7,488 bases of DNA from an uncultured Flavobacteriales bacterium (GCA_946479125.1 CAMLET010000147.1:1-7488); one strand, 5' to 3'; shown: positions 1 to 6,850, counted from the stretch's first letter. Program-made: numbers and translations. Notes: a model not told the origin generated them from the sequence alone.

Positions 1-42
1 AAAATTAAAAACCGTTTATTATGGGGTTTTGGTTTTTTTTTT

Positions 43-89
43 GGGGGGGGTTTAATGGGCTAATAATATTTCCCCATTACACCCCCCCC
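43..89 (-). terminator. Strong G8/C8 hairpin after sucB (possible 3'-end structure)
   Basis: Seven bases after the sucB stop, a run of eight G (43-50) and a run of eight C (82-89) form the base of a hairpin. The stem continues through TAATGGG (53-59) and CCCATTA (73-79), giving about 16 pairs with one mismatch around a loop of about 13 nt. The position suggests a transcript-end or mRNA-protecting structure for the sucAB operon. It is not a canonical intrinsic terminator: read on the minus strand it is followed by ten A, not U. A weaker stem, AAAAACC (7-13) with GGTTTTT (31-37), lies further downstream and is followed by AATTTT in the minus direction. Run lengths in such homopolymers are prone to sequencing error. 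The structure is visible; its role is inferred. Confidence 0.45.
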
Positions 90-96
90 ACAATAT

Positions 97-1383
97 TTAT
101 AATCCTAAAAGAACCGCATACGGATCTTTTCCTCCGAAAATAATGCGTTCTGGATTTTCGATCATTTCTTTTACTTTCACCAAGAAACCAACAGATTCTT
201 TTCCATCGATAATACGGTGATCGTAAGATAAAGCCAAATACATCATTGGACGTATTTCCACTTTTCCATCAATTGCAACCGGACGCTCAACGATGTTGTG
301 CATTCCCAAAATTGCCGATTGAGGAGGGTTGATAATTGGTGTTGACATCATTGAACCAAATACACCACCATTGGTGATTGTAAACGTTCCACCAGTCATA
401 TCTTCAGGAGTAATTTTTCCATCACGAGCTTTGATTGCCAAACGCTTAATTTCACGCTCAATTTCAGCCAAACTCATTTGTTCTGCATTGCGAACAACCG
501 GAACCATCAATCCTTTTGGAGAAGAAACAGCAATACCAACATCAGCATAGTTATGGAAGATCATTTCGTTTCCATCGATCTGTGCATTCACAGCCGGGAA
601 AAGGTTCAATGCTTCAGTAACAGCTTTCGTAAAGAACGACATGAATCCTAAGTTCACTTCGTGGAATTTCGAGAACTGGTCTTTGTACTTTGCTCTCAAA
701 TCCATGATTGGTTTCATATCAACTTCGTTGAAAGTCGTCAACATCGCAGTTTCGTTCTTTACAGAAACCAAACGCTCCGCGATCTTACGACGCAGCATCG
801 ACATTTTTTCACGGTTTTGATCACGAGTTCCGCCCCAACCTTGAGTTGCATCAGCTGGAATTCCCGCAGCCATAGCAGCAATTACATCCTGTTTCGTAAT
901 TCTACCGTCTTTTCCTGTTCCGTTGATCTTACCAGAATTGATATTGTTTTCAGCAATAGCTTTCGCAGCTGCCGGAGATGGTGTTCCTTTTGCATAAGAG
1001 TCTGAAGCAGGTCCCGGATTTGGAACTGGTGCAGCTTCAGCCTTTTTCTCTTCTGTAGCGATTGGTTGTTGAGCGCTAGTCGAAGCATCGGCTACTGGTG
1101 CAGCAGTTTCTGTCGCTGGAGCTGCAGAACCCGCTGGACGTTCAGCTGAAGTATCGATTAAACAAACTACTTGTCCAACTTTTACTACGTCGCCTTCAGC
1201 AGCTTTTAATGTAATAACACCGCTTTGTTCAGCAGGAAGTTCCAATGTTGCTTTGTCTGAATCAACTTCGGCAATTGCCTGGTCTTTTTCTACGTAATCT
1301 CCGTCTGCTACCAACCAAGTTGCAATTTCTACTTCTGAAATTGATTCTCCCGGACTTGGTACTTTCATTTCTAATACTGACAT
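97..1383 (-). CDS. sucB: 2-oxoglutarate dehydrogenase E2, dihydrolipoyllysine succinyltransferase
   Basis: This E2 core subunit of the cytoplasmic 2-oxoglutarate dehydrogenase complex transfers the succinyl group from E1 via lipoyl-lysine to CoA, giving succinyl-CoA. At 428 residues it is complete and of normal length. The order is: one lipoyl domain (about 1-78, DSDKATLE with lipoyl lysine K44); an Ala/Pro-rich flexible linker (about 80-130); a peripheral-subunit-binding domain (about 135-171, with [12 protein letters not shown]); and the acyltransferase domain (about 190-428). The catalytic HxxxDG motif is at H389-D393-G394, in SYDHRIIDG. Succinyl rather than acetyl specificity is inferred from the adjacent sucA. 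The ATG lies 18 nt after the sucA stop, preceded by a purine-rich AGAGAAG, so the two genes are surely co-transcribed. The E3 gene (lpd) is not in the window. No truncation or frameshift is seen. Confidence 0.97.
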   Translation of the reverse strand: MSVLEMKVPSPGESISEVEIATWLVADGDYVEKDQAIAEVDSDKATLELPAEQSGVITLKAAEGDVVKVGQVVCLIDTSAERPAGSAAPATETAAPVADASTSAQQPIATEEKKAEAAPVPNPGPASDSYAKGTPSPAAAKAIAENNINSGKINGTGKDGRITKQDVIAAMAAGIPADATQGWGGTRDQNREKMSMLRRKIAERLVSVKNETAMLTTFNEVDMKPIMDLRAKYKDQFSKFHEVNLGFMSFFTKAVTEALNLFPAVNAQIDGNEMIFHNYADVGIAVSSPKGLMVPVVRNAEQMSLAEIEREIKRLAIKARDGKITPEDMTGGTFTITNGGVFGSMMSTPIINPPQSAILGMHNIVERPVAIDGKVEIRPMMYLALSYDHRIIDGKESVGFLVKVKEMIENPERIIFGGKDPYAVLLGL

Positions 1384-1401
1384 ATCTTCTCTGTAATATT
1401 A

Positions 1402-4122
1402 TTATGCTTTAACTTTTGCGAATTGGAATAAATCGCTGTACAATTGTTTCAATCTTCTTTCGTGAAGTTTCTTAGAACCTTCTGCAGCTGCAGCCGATGA
1501 ACCTCTACAAACTCCAATGAATGGAATGTGACGTAATTTCATTGCAATGTAAGTCCACGCTCCCATGTTTTCTGGTTCTTCCTGAGCCCAAACAATGTTT
1601 TTAGCGTTGTATTTTGCAATAATGTCTTCGATTTGTTTTTGAGGTAAAGGATACAATTGTTCAACACGAACAAAAGCCATATTGTCAACACCCATTTCCT
1701 GAGCTTTTTCGCTCATTTCGTAGTAGAATTTACCCGAACAGAAAACAACAGTGTCTACATTTCCTTTAACAGCTGAAGCGTCGTCAATGACTTCCTGGAA
1801 ACGACCAGTTGCCATTTCTTCCAATGTAGATGTTGCCGCAGGATAACGCAATAACATTTTTGGAGAAAATACAACCAAAGGCTTACGGAACGGACGCTCC
1901 AATTGTCTTCTCAACAAGTGGAAATGATTTGCCGGAGTAGAAGTATTTACTACCTGAATGTTTTCATCAGCACATTGCTGTAACCAACGTTCCATTCGTC
2001 CACTACTGTGCTCAGCTCCCTGACCTTCGTAACCGTGAGGCAACAACATTGTTAAACCACTTTGAGACGACCATTTGTCTTCACCGGCAGTAATAAACTG
2101 GTCAATCATAATTTGTGCTCCGTTGAAGAAGTCGCCAAACTGTGCTTCCCAAATAGTTAACGTATTTGGTGTAGCTAATGAATAACCGTATTCAAAACCT
2201 AGAACTCCGTATTCTGACAACAGTGAGTTGTAAACGGTAAACGGTGCCTGATCGCCCGAAAGATTGTTCAATGTGATGATTTCTTCTTCTGTGTCTTCAC
2301 ATTTTACAACTGCGTGACGGTGAGAGAAAGTTCCGCGTTCAACATCTTGTCCGGAAACACGAACTGGTTTTCCTTCAACCAACAATGTAGCATAAGCCAA
2401 CATTTCAGCCGATCCCCAATCCAGATTGTTTCCTTCAATTGCTGAAAGGCGATCATCAAAGATCTTCTGAATTTTACGGAAGTATTTCTTTCCTTCAGGA
2501 AGCGTAGCCAATTTCTTGCCCAGCTCCAATAATTTCTCTTTGGAGATTCCGGTTTCAGGACTTTGATCAAAATCAGCCAAAGTACTGTGACGGAACCCTT
2601 TCCATGTTTCACTTAAGAAATCCCAAACAATTGCTTTTTCATTCTTACGTGCAGTTTCAAACTCGTTTTCAAGGAAATCGTTGTATTCATCCTCAATTTT
2701 CTTCGCCTGTTCTCCATTGATACTTCCTTCGGCAAGCAATTGCTTCAGGTAAATGTCTTTTGGATTCGGGTGCTTTGCAATAATGTTGTAAAGCGTTGGC
2801 TGCGTGAATTTAGGCTCATCTCCTTCGTTGTGTCCGTATTTACGGTAACAAAGCAAGTCAATGAATACATCGCGGTGGAATTTCTGACGATATTCCATTG
2901 CAATTTCTATGGTTTGAATAACCGCTTCAACATCGTCACCATTCACATGGAAAACGGGTGTTAAAGTCGTTTTTGCAACATCTGTACAGTAAGTAGATGA
3001 ACGTGCATCGTGGAAATTGGTAGTAAATCCAACCTGATTGTTCACCACAATATGGATTGTTCCTCCGGCACGGTAACCATCAAGCAAAGCCATTTGAATT
3101 ACTTCGTAAACAATTCCCTGACCTGCAACAGCTGCATCTCCGTGAATCATTACCGGACAAACTTTGTCTTCGTCTTTGTATATGTTATCCAGTTTTGCAC
3201 GTGCAATTCCCTGAACAACCGGGTCAACAGCTTCTAAGTGAGATGGATTTGGAGCTAGTGTTAAACCAACTTCTTTTCCAGCACTAGAAGTAATACTGCT
3301 TGTATATCCCTGGTGATATTTAACGTCGCCATCAAAAGCTCCGTCATAATCAAACTCTTTTCCTTCAAATTCAGAGAAAATATCCTGCGGTCTTTTTTGG
3401 AAAATATTTGTCAATGTGTTCAAACGACCACGGTGAGCCATTCCCATTACGAAATATTCAACTCCTAAGCTTGCTCCTTTGTCAACCAAAGCATCTAAAG
3501 CCGGAATCAAAGCTTCGCCTCCTTCAACAGAGAAACGTTTTTGACCAACGTATTTTTTTCCAAGGAAAGCTTCGAAATTAGAAGCCTGAACCAATTTTCT
3601 GTAGATCTTGTGCTTGCGTTCCTGATCGAATTTTGGACGATTTTTTACCTCGATACTGTTTCTAAACCATTCCAAACGATCCGGTTCACGCATGAACATG
3701 TACTCGATACCAATGGATTGACAGTAACATTGTTCCAAATCAGTAATGATGTCACGCAAAGTTGCGGCACCAATTCCAATTTGTTCACCAGCTTGAAAAA
3801 CAGTGTCAAGATCGCTTTGCTCTAAACCAAAGTTTTCAATGTCCAAAGTTGGTTCGTACTTTCTTCTCTCGCGAACAGGGTTTGTTTTAGTAAACAAATG
3901 ACCTCTGGTACGGTAACCGTTAATCAGGTTGATTACTTTAAACTCTTTCTGAAAATTTTCTGGAATTGCCCCTCCATCTTCGTAGTTCATACGAGCGAAA
4001 TCAAATCCTTCAAAGAATTTTTTCCACCCAATATCCACGCTTTCAGGGTCTTGGCAGTAAGATTTGTACAGATGCTCTATTGCATTTACATCTGCATTTC
4101 CCACATATGATATATTATCCAT
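1402..4122 (-). CDS. sucA: 2-oxoglutarate dehydrogenase E1 (thiamine diphosphate-dependent)
   Basis: E1 decarboxylates 2-oxoglutarate using thiamine diphosphate and passes the succinyl group to the lipoyl arm of E2, the entry step of the complex in the TCA cycle. It is 906 residues, close to the 933 of E. coli SucA. Visible parts are: the N-terminal E1 segment (about 1-40, with YKSYCQDPESVD); GMAHRGRLN, with H230; KYH, with H270 (these match the E. coli active-site H260 and H298); NPSHLEAVDP (292-301); the ThDP/Mg motif GDAAVAGQG (328-336) ending in NNQVGFTT (361-368); the pyrimidine-domain segments IWEAQFGDFFNGAQ and LLPHGYEGQGAEHSSGR; and a C-terminal domain with QEEPENMGAW. The start MDNISYVGNADV aligns with the usual N-terminus and no Shine-Dalgarno sequence is needed. 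It is the first gene of the sucAB pair. The length and HRGRLN context exclude a pyruvate dehydrogenase E1. Confidence 0.98.
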   Translation of the reverse strand: MDNISYVGNADVNAIEHLYKSYCQDPESVDIGWKKFFEGFDFARMNYEDGGAIPENFQKEFKVINLINGYRTRGHLFTKTNPVRERRKYEPTLDIENFGLEQSDLDTVFQAGEQIGIGAATLRDIITDLEQCYCQSIGIEYMFMREPDRLEWFRNSIEVKNRPKFDQERKHKIYRKLVQASNFEAFLGKKYVGQKRFSVEGGEALIPALDALVDKGASLGVEYFVMGMAHRGRLNTLTNIFQKRPQDIFSEFEGKEFDYDGAFDGDVKYHQGYTSSITSSAGKEVGLTLAPNPSHLEAVDPVVQGIARAKLDNIYKDEDKVCPVMIHGDAAVAGQGIVYEVIQMALLDGYRAGGTIHIVVNNQVGFTTNFHDARSSTYCTDVAKTTLTPVFHVNGDDVEAVIQTIEIAMEYRQKFHRDVFIDLLCYRKYGHNEGDEPKFTQPTLYNIIAKHPNPKDIYLKQLLAEGSINGEQAKKIEDEYNDFLENEFETARKNEKAIVWDFLSETWKGFRHSTLADFDQSPETGISKEKLLELGKKLATLPEGKKYFRKIQKIFDDRLSAIEGNNLDWGSAEMLAYATLLVEGKPVRVSGQDVERGTFSHRHAVVKCEDTEEEIITLNNLSGDQAPFTVYNSLLSEYGVLGFEYGYSLATPNTLTIWEAQFGDFFNGAQIMIDQFITAGEDKWSSQSGLTMLLPHGYEGQGAEHSSGRMERWLQQCADENIQVVNTSTPANHFHLLRRQLERPFRKPLVVFSPKMLLRYPAATSTLEEMATGRFQEVIDDASAVKGNVDTVVFCSGKFYYEMSEKAQEMGVDNMAFVRVEQLYPLPQKQIEDIIAKYNAKNIVWAQEEPENMGAWTYIAMKLRHIPFIGVCRGSSAAAAEGSKKLHERRLKQLYSDLFQFAKVKA

Positions 4123-4144
4123 GTTTGTGCACTAAAATGGTGCG

Positions 4145-4152
4145 TAAATTTA
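4145..4152 (-). promoter_or_regulatory. Weak -7-like box upstream of sucA
   Basis: Within the 115-bp gap between sucA and the upstream 110-residue gene, TAAATTTA on the minus strand matches seven of eight positions of TAnnTTTG. It would give a 5' leader of roughly 18 nt. No TTG is seen at the expected -33 distance, so this is weak. The gap (4123-4237) contains no clear terminator for the upstream gene, so sucAB could also receive read-through from it. A 4-bp stem (GCAC/GTGC at 4129-4143) just before the sucA start is too short to interpret. Confidence 0.2.
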
Positions 4153-4237
4153 AGATAAATAAAAGGAATTGCTGACCTCAGAAAGCGAGAAAATTCGATA
4201 AAAAGACATGTTTGTTCAAATAACCACAACTTGCGCC

Positions 4238-4570
4238 TTAAGCAAACTTAATACGGAAATAAACTTTCTGCCATTCCCGTTGCAAAATGGCAAGTGAAAG
4301 TTCTTCTAAAGGATTTTCAGATTGTTTAATATTCCGACTCCAATTCTCGGGTAGATCAACCACATATTGGAAATGATTTAGTTCATGATCACTCATTTTT
4401 GAAAGTACGTCCCGAAGCCTTGAAACCCAGTTGTCCAGACGGAATCCGTTGTCGTCAAAATGATAATTACCAACTTTAGCCAGATCATTGCTGATCTGTT
4501 CTTTCAATGCAATAATTAACTCCAGGTTTGACGGATTCAGTTCATTTATGTTTTGCGGAAGTTCTGACAT
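4238..4570 (-). CDS. Hypothetical protein, 110 residues, unknown family
   Basis: I do not recognise this protein. It is 110 residues, with no signal peptide, membrane segment or cysteine, so probably cytoplasmic. The pattern of charged and hydrophobic residues suggests mainly helices: residues about 13-33 (SNLELIIALKEQISNDLAKV), 44-72 (LDNWVSRLRDVLSKM and following) and 86-106 (NPLEELSLAILQREWQK). It is rich in Asn, Glu and Leu and has several Trp. Support for it being real comes from an intact frame and a start that leaves only 25 bp to the divergent HAD gene, whose own start is well fixed. It lies 115 bp upstream of sucA on the same strand, so co-transcription with sucAB is possible but not shown. 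An out-of-frame plus-strand extension of the HAD frame overlaps its first codons and is spurious. Confidence 0.72.
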   Translation of the reverse strand: MSELPQNINELNPSNLELIIALKEQISNDLAKVGNYHFDDNGFRLDNWVSRLRDVLSKMSDHELNHFQYVVDLPENWSRNIKQSENPLEELSLAILQREWQKVYFRIKFA

Positions 4571-4583
4571 AGAAACAAGATAC

Positions 4584-4591
4584 TACTTTTG
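4584..4591 (+). promoter_or_regulatory. -7 promoter box for the HAD gene
   Basis: TACTTTTG is an exact match to the Bacteroidota -7 consensus TAnnTTTG and sits in the 25-bp divergent gap. The -33 position, about 17 nt upstream, holds TTCTG, only a partial match to TTG. The box ends four bases before the HAD ATG at 4596, so transcription would be expected to start at or within a few bases of the start codon. The match is seen; promoter function is inferred. Confidence 0.5.
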
Positions 4592-4595
4592 TAAC

Positions 4596-5225
4596 ATGGA
4601 AAAAAGTGTTGACGCTGTCATTTTCGATTTGGGAGGAGTTCTGTTGAATTTAGATTATTCTCTTACTGAAGAAGCTTTCAAGAAATTGGGGATTACTGAT
4701 TTCACTGCAATTTACTCTCAGCTAAGTCAAACGGATTTATTTGATCAGTTTGAGGTTGGTAAGGTGAGTCCATTTCATTTCGTAAATCGTTTGCTCGATC
4801 AACTTCCACAAGGTGTAAATGCCAATCAGGTGGTTCATGCATGGAATGCCATGATCCTTGATTTTCCCGCAGAAAGAATGGCTTGGCTAGATGAGTTCAG
4901 CAAGACAAAACGCATCTTTTTATTGAGTAATACGAACGATTTACATGTAACTGCCGTGCGTTCAGCATTGAAAAAATCAGTTGGACACGGTTATTTGGAA
5001 AAGTATTTCGAAAAAACGTATTTCTCTTGCGAAATGGGGATGAGAAAACCAAATGTGGAGTGTTTTCAAAGGGTTATAGACGAAAACGGATTGATTCCTG
5101 AAAAAACGCTTTTCATTGACGATTCTCCACAACATATTGTTGGTGCTAAGCAAGCCGGATTACAAACCCTGTTTTTGGAAAAGGGAATGGACGTGCGTGA
5201 TGTTTTGAAACACATAGAATCATAG
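4596..5225 (+). CDS. HAD-superfamily hydrolase, subfamily IA, YihX-like phosphatase
   Basis: A 209-residue cytoplasmic phosphatase of the haloacid dehalogenase superfamily. All four motifs are present: motif I FDLGGVLLN with nucleophile D11; motif II LLSNTND with S111; motif III MRKP with K151; and motif IV FIDDSP with D175/D176. The insert after motif I is the small helical cap of subfamily IA. The second Asp of the usual DxD is a Gly (D11-L-G13). The same DLG form, with LSNTN and MRKP, is found in E. coli YihX, which hydrolyses alpha-glucose-1-phosphate, so a sugar-phosphate phosphatase is plausible; the substrate is not proven. The frame extends upstream to an ATG at 4488, but those 36 codons are antisense to the divergent gene and precede the normal family start MEKSVDAVIFD, so 4596 is preferred. 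The last codons and the TAG stop lie in an inverted repeat shared with the convergent epimerase gene. Confidence 0.9.
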   Translation: MEKSVDAVIFDLGGVLLNLDYSLTEEAFKKLGITDFTAIYSQLSQTDLFDQFEVGKVSPFHFVNRLLDQLPQGVNANQVVHAWNAMILDFPAERMAWLDEFSKTKRIFLLSNTNDLHVTAVRSALKKSVGHGYLEKYFEKTYFSCEMGMRKPNVECFQRVIDENGLIPEKTLFIDDSPQHIVGAKQAGLQTLFLEKGMDVRDVLKHIES

Positions 5226-5342
5226 AAAAACACATAGAAACCATAGTTTGTAATTTGGTAAATACCCAATAATTGATTTTGATTAAAACATACATACGGA
5301 ACTGATGTGCTCTATGTGAAAAAGCTATGTGACTATGTGTTT
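5208..5342. repeat. Imperfect inverted repeat of CACATAG blocks between convergent genes
   Basis: The outer arms AAACACATAG (5208-5217) and CTATGTGTTT (5333-5342) are perfect 10-bp complements. Inside them, CATAG (5221-5225) pairs with CTATG (5325-5329) at the same 3-bp spacing, and CACATAG (5231-5237) pairs with CTATGTG (5312-5318); A-rich gaps of 5 and 6 bases separate the blocks. Each arm also carries direct copies of the CATAG block, including one at 5242-5246. The arms include the HAD stop codon (TAG, 5223-5225) and reach into the epimerase stop codon. The central part is AT-rich and featureless. A folded RNA would form a long interrupted stem from either direction, so a bidirectional terminator or a dispersed palindromic repeat is likely. 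No good U-tract follows on either strand. Confidence 0.75.
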
Positions 5343-5745
5343 AAGATCTCTCCTGACACAATTCCACCAGAACGCCATTCGCGGTTTTCGGGTGAACAAA
5401 AGCTACGAGTTTATTATCTGCGCCGTTTTTTGGAACTTCATTTAAAAGCGTAAAACCTTTGTCAGCGAGTTCTTTCATTGATGCGTTGATATCTGTTACA
5501 TCAAATGCAATGTGGTGAATTCCTTCTCCTTTTTTTGCAATGAATTTAGCAATCGGGCTATTCTCGTTTGTTGCTTCCAATAATTCAATCTTCGATTCAC
5601 CGACCTGAAAAAAAGCGGTCATTACACCTTCGCTTTCCACACCTTCTTTTTTGTAGCATGGAGCTCCAAGTAATTCTGTGTAGGTCGCAATTGCTTCATC
5701 CAGATTAGAAACGGCAATTCCGATATGCTCTATTTTGTTCATCAT
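5341..5745 (-). CDS. mce: Methylmalonyl-CoA epimerase
   Basis: A 134-residue enzyme of the vicinal oxygen chelate (glyoxalase-like) fold that interconverts (R)- and (S)-methylmalonyl-CoA, next to the B12-dependent mutase that links this pool to succinyl-CoA. It is complete and of family length, with two beta-alpha-beta-beta-beta halves. The expected metal ligands are visible: H7 in IEHIGIAV, E54 in KIELLE, H78 in GIHHIAFDV and E128 in GVLVELCQ. SPIAKFIAKKGEGIHHI and FVHPKTANGVLVEL are typical of this family rather than of glyoxalase I. Two adjacent ATGs (5745 and 5742) make the start ambiguous by one residue. The gene lies 32 bp downstream of a terminator that separates it from the next minus-strand gene, so it probably has its own promoter. 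The mutase genes are not in the window. Its 3' end converges on the HAD gene. Confidence 0.93.
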   Translation of the reverse strand: MMNKIEHIGIAVSNLDEAIATYTELLGAPCYKKEGVESEGVMTAFFQVGESKIELLEATNENSPIAKFIAKKGEGIHHIAFDVTDINASMKELADKGFTLLNEVPKNGADNKLVAFVHPKTANGVLVELCQERS

Positions 5746-5749
5746 AAAG

Positions 5750-5757
5750 CGAAATTA
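5750..5757 (-). promoter_or_regulatory. Weak -7-like box before mce
   Basis: TAATTTCG on the minus strand matches seven of eight positions of TAnnTTTG and lies four bases before the first mce ATG. No TTG is found at the -33 distance; that space is taken by the terminator stem. If real it would give an almost leaderless mRNA. The argument for some promoter here is mainly the terminator directly upstream. Confidence 0.2.
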
Positions 5758-5775
5758 ATAGTAATTCCTAGAAAT

Positions 5776-5818
5776 AAAAAACCCTGGTCATCGAGCGGAG
5801 TCGAGATACCAGGGTTTT
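5776..5818 (-). terminator. Rho-independent terminator of the secreted-protein gene
   Basis: AAAACCCTGGT (5778-5788) and ACCAGGGTTTT (5808-5818) form an 11-bp perfect stem. Inside it TCGA (5791-5794) pairs with TCGA (5801-5804) around the hexaloop GCGGAG, after a small CA/GAT interior loop. On the minus strand the stem ends in TTTTTT, then ATTTC, a classic intrinsic terminator. It lies 18 bp past the stop of the 269-residue gene. On the plus strand the run is only TTTT, so it may work weakly in that direction. The inner sequence TCGAGCGGAGTCGA resembles a short palindrome I recall as common between genes in Bacteroidota. Confidence 0.88.
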
Positions 5819-5836
5819 AAAACGTTTATAAGGATC

Positions 5837-6646
5837 TTATCCTTTGAAGAACTTTTGTTCTTTATTATCGAAGTTAATGTAGTAAGCTCCTTTTTGAAGG
5901 TTTCCACAAGGAACAGAGCTACCAATACCTTTCTTTACAATGTTTCCGTAAGCATCGTAGATTTCGTATCTCGTTTCAACCGGTTTACCATTAGATGTAA
6001 AGTTAATTACGGTTTTCACCTTGACCGGACTAAAGCTAACCGTTGCAATCGTAGATGTGAATTTCACAGTCTTTGAAGTTCTTGGTGCACCACTATGGTC
6101 AATTTGAACTACACGAATTGTGTTTTCACCTGAATGCGGCGTTACTTGAAATTCATACGAGTTTGTTCCCGGAATTCCTTTTCCTTGAACTTCACCAACC
6201 TGAACCCATTTGTTCCAGCGGTACTGCTCAATAATGAAAGGAAGTTTTCCTTGCTCATCGGTTGTTTTCCAAGTCAATGTTCCCGTGCTTCCACACTTCA
6301 TCTCTGTGACTTTGAAAGTCGACTTTGGAAGAAGTACTTCTGGGTTCAAGATTTTTGGTTTACATCCGTCGTTATGTTCAATTACAATGAACACTGGATC
6401 TCCAATTTCTACGTTAAACAAAGAGAAGTCGATTTCGAATGCGCTTGAAGCACAACCTCCTGGCATAACGTCACCGTTAACGGTAACTTTTGTTGCACAG
6501 AAACCGAAACCGTCACCATCCATTGGATTTTGTACGTACAAATTTTTACCCTGATAGCTTCCTTCAATCGATAATGCACCGAAAGACTGGAAACTTACCA
6601 GAATAGCCACAAATAGGGCAAATAATAGTTGTATTGGTCTTTTCAT
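5837..6646 (-). CDS. Secreted protein with type IX sorting-domain-like C-terminus
   Basis: A 269-residue exported protein of unknown function. Residues 1-24 form a Sec signal peptide (MKRPIQLLFALFVAILVSF, then QSFGA). The body is rich in beta-strand-like, Gly/Thr/Val segments: an N-terminal domain (about 25-115) with GFCATKVTVNGDVMPGGC, a middle domain (about 116-200) reading like a fibronectin- or Ig-like fold (GTLTWKTTDEQGKLPFIIEQYRW), and a C-terminal part (about 205-269). The C-terminal YEIYDAYGNIVKKG, then NLQKGAYYINFDNKEQKFFKG, has the pattern of type IX sorting domains (G..Y.....K...K), though it is divergent. Five cysteines (C50, C65, C95, C118, C247) follow the signal peptide. The frame opens ten codons earlier at 6676, but the M at 6646 gives a proper signal peptide and fits the promoter at 6674-6705. 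It is monocistronic, ending in the terminator at 5776-5818. Confidence 0.85.
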   Translation of the reverse strand: MKRPIQLLFALFVAILVSFQSFGALSIEGSYQGKNLYVQNPMDGDGFGFCATKVTVNGDVMPGGCASSAFEIDFSLFNVEIGDPVFIVIEHNDGCKPKILNPEVLLPKSTFKVTEMKCGSTGTLTWKTTDEQGKLPFIIEQYRWNKWVQVGEVQGKGIPGTNSYEFQVTPHSGENTIRVVQIDHSGAPRTSKTVKFTSTIATVSFSPVKVKTVINFTSNGKPVETRYEIYDAYGNIVKKGIGSSVPCGNLQKGAYYINFDNKEQKFFKG

Positions 6647-6673
6647 TTGTCTAGTTGACACTAAAACTAGGGG

Positions 6674-6705
6674 CAAGTATAATTCTCTTTTTCAACAAAA
6701 ACAAA
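6674..6705 (-). promoter_or_regulatory. Bacteroidota-type promoter for the secreted-protein gene
   Basis: On the minus strand, TTTG (6705-6702), a 20-nt spacer and TATACTTG (6681-6674) match the -33/-7 pattern TTTG...TAnnTTTG except for one base in the -7 box. The predicted start, near 6668, gives a leader of about 22 nt to the ATG at 6646. It lies at and upstream of the longer-frame ATG at 6676, which therefore would not be transcribed; this supports the shorter protein. Confidence 0.6.
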
Positions 6706-6776
6706 TTTTCCAAGGTATTTTATTTTCTTTACTTGTTAATTTCGAAGTGTTTATATGAACTTCAATCGCATTAATA

Positions 6777-6809
6777 TTGTAGTTCGTCGAAAACAGATTA
6801 TTATATTTG
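6777..6809 (+). promoter_or_regulatory. Distal promoter candidate upstream of the peptide-binding lipoprotein
   Basis: TTG (6777-6779), a 22-nt spacer and TATATTTG (6802-6809), an exact TAnnTTTG match. Transcription would begin near 6815, giving about 90 nt of leader before the ATG at 6907. The leader contains no convincing structure; an 8-codon open frame at 6821-6847 is probably chance. Confidence 0.5.
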
Positions 6810-6850
6810 ACCACTTACTTATGTATTGTACCTCAAATTCGATATAAAAA

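Noticed and set aside
661..1088. Open frames opposite or out of frame with sucB
   Set aside because: They fall wholly inside the well-supported sucB gene and encode low-complexity or unrecognisable sequence.
2304..4175. Several 70-100 codon open frames overlapping sucA
   Set aside because: They are shadows of sucA, with no family motifs and no start context of their own.
4488..4595. 36-codon N-terminal extension of the HAD protein from an upstream ATG
   Set aside because: It is antisense to the first codons of the divergent 110-residue gene, shows no family similarity, and the promoter box at 4584-4591 lies inside it.
5066..5269. 67-codon minus-strand frame antisense to the HAD 3' end
   Set aside because: It lies over HAD motif IV coding sequence and runs into the inverted repeat; no recognisable protein.
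5208..5342. CRISPR array from repeated CACATAG blocks
   Set aside because: Repeat blocks are 5-10 bp, inversely oriented and separated by only a few bases, without regular spacers.
5855..6554. Plus-strand open frames opposite the secreted-protein gene
   Set aside because: They are antisense shadows without signal peptides or known motifs.
6647..6676. Ten-codon N-terminal extension of the secreted protein
   Set aside because: Starting at 6676 would place ten residues before the signal peptide, and the predicted promoter starts transcription downstream of that ATG.
6821..6847. Eight-codon open frame in the leader of the lipoprotein gene, as a possible leader peptide
   Set aside because: Too short to support, with no run of one amino acid and no attenuator-like hairpin after it.
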